Part shown: piece by piece, positions 62,854 through 64,000 of the stretch
How the letters are laid out: each line of letters starts with the position of its first letter
Position numbering within the stretch: the stretch's first letter is position 1
Assembly (NCBI GenBank): GCA_001829315.1
Contig: MIAY01000001.1
Coordinates: forward strand, 386,927 to 450,926
Direction: 5' to 3'
Origin: Spirochaetes bacterium GWE1_32_154
Lineage (GTDB): Bacteria > Spirochaetota > GWE2-31-10
Length of the DNA: 64,000 nt
Notes under the pieces: model-generated
The model's input: only the letters and a program-made list of their open reading frames with translations
What the model was told of the DNA's origin: nothing
The model's database searches: none
Translations under genes and position numbers: made by a program

Positions 62854-63666
62854 TTATTTGTCAGAAATCTGTTTTTTTGTCATTAGTATGATATATGGAA
62901 CAAAACAAACCAGACTCATAATCCATATAACAATACTATCAATTATTTCAAATTTGATGTTTGCACATATTGGTTTAATAATAAGATATCCTATTAAACA
63001 GAGAAATAACAAGGACGATTGAAAATATATTCCAATTATTGATGAATATCCGAATTTATTTTTTTTTAATAATAAAACACCGGCAAGAAACCAGATTATG
63101 CAAATAAAGATATCTGCAAAACTTACAGCTAAATCGGGTAGTGATACTGTTTTTATCCCGATAAAATTATTTATTATTACAGAAGAAGCTTTTGTAATAA
63201 ATAAAAGACCTAAAATGATGATGATAATACTATAGATTTTATTTGAAAAATGTAATGCAAATTTTTGTTTAACAGCAGTGTGATCTATAGCTTTGAAAAT
63301 TGATACATATGCAACGATGCAGGTTACCAGTATTATTATATTGATTATTTTATTTACAAAAATATGTATTGAAATTGAATAGACTATTTGATTATACATA
63401 ATAAAAAGCATCACCCCCGATAAACACAACTGCCATTGTTGTATTTTTCTAACAGATAAAATAAACACTATCGCAAAAACAGGTATGCCTATAATTAGAT
63501 TTACAATATCATTTGCGAGAAAAGCATTTTTTAAAACTAAAGTCGGATAAATTATATTTGATATAAGTATGTTAAGAATAGAATTAGCAAAAAATAATAC
63601 CATTGCAATAATGGATATAAAATATGCATTTTTTTCTCTTGATTTAATTAGTATCGAATTTTCCAT
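62854..63666 (-). CDS. Polytopic membrane protein of unknown function
   Basis: About 270 residues from the ATG at 63666, placed by GGAGAAAA six bases upstream. Seven to eight hydrophobic segments cover most of the length (FISIIAMVLFFANSILNILI; LIIGIPVFAIVFILSVRKI; IIIIILGLLFITKASSVII). It has a basic C-terminus (MTKKQISDK) and no motif I recognise. The gene upstream (63689) overlaps the longer frame; with the chosen start 22 bases separate them, so they are probably co-transcribed. Confidence 0.6.
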   Translation of the reverse strand: MENSILIKSREKNAYFISIIAMVLFFANSILNILISNIIYPTLVLKNAFLANDIVNLIIGIPVFAIVFILSVRKIQQWQLCLSGVMLFIMYNQIVYSISIHIFVNKIINIIILVTCIVAYVSIFKAIDHTAVKQKFALHFSNKIYSIIIIILGLLFITKASSVIINNFIGIKTVSLPDLAVSFADIFICIIWFLAGVLLLKKNKFGYSSIIGIYFQSSLLFLCLIGYLIIKPICANIKFEIIDSIVIWIMSLVCFVPYIILMTKKQISDK

Positions 63667-63688
63667 TTTTTCTCCATGTTTGCCTTTT

Positions 63689-64000
63689 CTAAAACTCCCA
63701 GTTTTCAAAAAAATCTTCTTCACTGAATAGTGTTATCAGCGACATTATAGAAAATATTTCCTGCCTGTGAGTTCGTGAATTTATTGTATTAATCGCCTGA
63801 ACGCAATCGATTATTAGTGAATCCTTCATTGAAAATATTGATGAGCGTAATTCGAGATAATTTCTTGAACCGGTAATAGTATTAAAATACTTTATGATAT
63901 TTGCTCTTGTTCGCTCAAGTTCATACTCATCTTTATGCAATTCGCCGGATAAAATATCTTTTCTGAAAAGCACGATGTATTTGAAATTTTCAAGAATCGC
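63689..64000 (-). CDS. Hypothetical protein, 5' end outside window
   Basis: The frame is open to the right edge, so the N-terminus is missing; at least 103 residues are seen. It is largely helical (ELERTRANIIKYFNTITGSR; SLIIDCVQAINTINSRTHRQ), soluble in character, ending ITLFSEEDFFENWEF. No family is recognised. It sits upstream of the polytopic membrane protein on the same strand. Confidence 0.5.
   Translation of the reverse strand, partial: AILENFKYIVLFRKDILSGELHKDEYELERTRANIIKYFNTITGSRNYLELRSSIFSMKDSLIIDCVQAINTINSRTHRQEIFSIMSLITLFSEEDFFENWEF

Overview
The window is an AT-rich bacterial chromosome segment from a diderm: it carries a TonB-dependent receptor, an OmpA-type protein, candidate beta-barrel proteins and many lipoproteins. 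The mix also includes SpoIIE-type phosphatases, a class III cyclase, a Gld-like ABC operon, a long PRPP synthetase and an FtsY with an N-terminal membrane helix. This points towards Spirochaetota, but that is an inference; there is no rRNA or other phylogenetic marker. No tRNA, rRNA, CRISPR array or intact insertion sequence was recognised. Most genes have GGAG-like ribosome binding sites, and many apparent N-termini had to be shortened to the start that such a site serves.

Layout: 1-6703 is a leftward surface operon (candidate barrel protein, then a lipoprotein of eight Ig/PPC-like module pairs, then an S41 protease-like lipoprotein cut by the window edge). 6907-17602 runs rightward: a periplasmic repeat protein, a giant membrane SpoIIE phosphatase, a sensory [FeFe]-hydrogenase fused to GGDEF and EAL domains, and an HI0933-type flavoprotein. 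17576-26079 holds a propeller-like lipoprotein and PRPP synthetase, a second SpoIIE phosphatase coupled to a TPR protein, and an OmpA pair. 26087-29902 is a three-gene operon led by an atypical class III cyclase. 30082-32430 is a secreted GH13 debranching-type enzyme closed by a strong bidirectional terminator. 32480-39879 holds a PAS protein, a GldA/GldF/GldG/DUF4340-like ABC system, and ftsY.

40056-44800 is a decaying accessory island: a UPF0175 orphan, a vsr pseudogene, two AlbA/HATPase/winged-helix proteins each with a 4 x 12 bp linker repeat, a truncated GxxExxY gene joined to a headless ORF, and remnants of AlbA and TonB-receptor genes whose intact relatives lie nearby. 44882-49693 holds oxidative repair (Bcp, MsrB-MsrA) and the intact TonB receptor with its lipoprotein. 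49806-56351 mixes an AraC-type regulator, methyltransferases, a serpin, a umuD remnant, a transposase fragment, a candidate small RNA and an ArsR-methyltransferase-CGGC operon. 56389-64000 holds a MacB/LolE-type ABC exporter, a membrane AraC regulator, an EFR1-type flavodoxin-ferredoxin, a lipoprotein hydrolase and membrane proteins.

The most striking points are: (1) the hydrogenase-GGDEF-EAL fusion, a plausible H2- or redox-responsive c-di-GMP phosphodiesterase; (2) a dispersed ~49 bp hairpin family (four copies), two copies of which exactly abut opposite ends of a 159 bp duplication; (3) the accessory island with pairs of intact and decayed gene copies; (4) a class III cyclase that lacks the usual adenine-specifying lysine.
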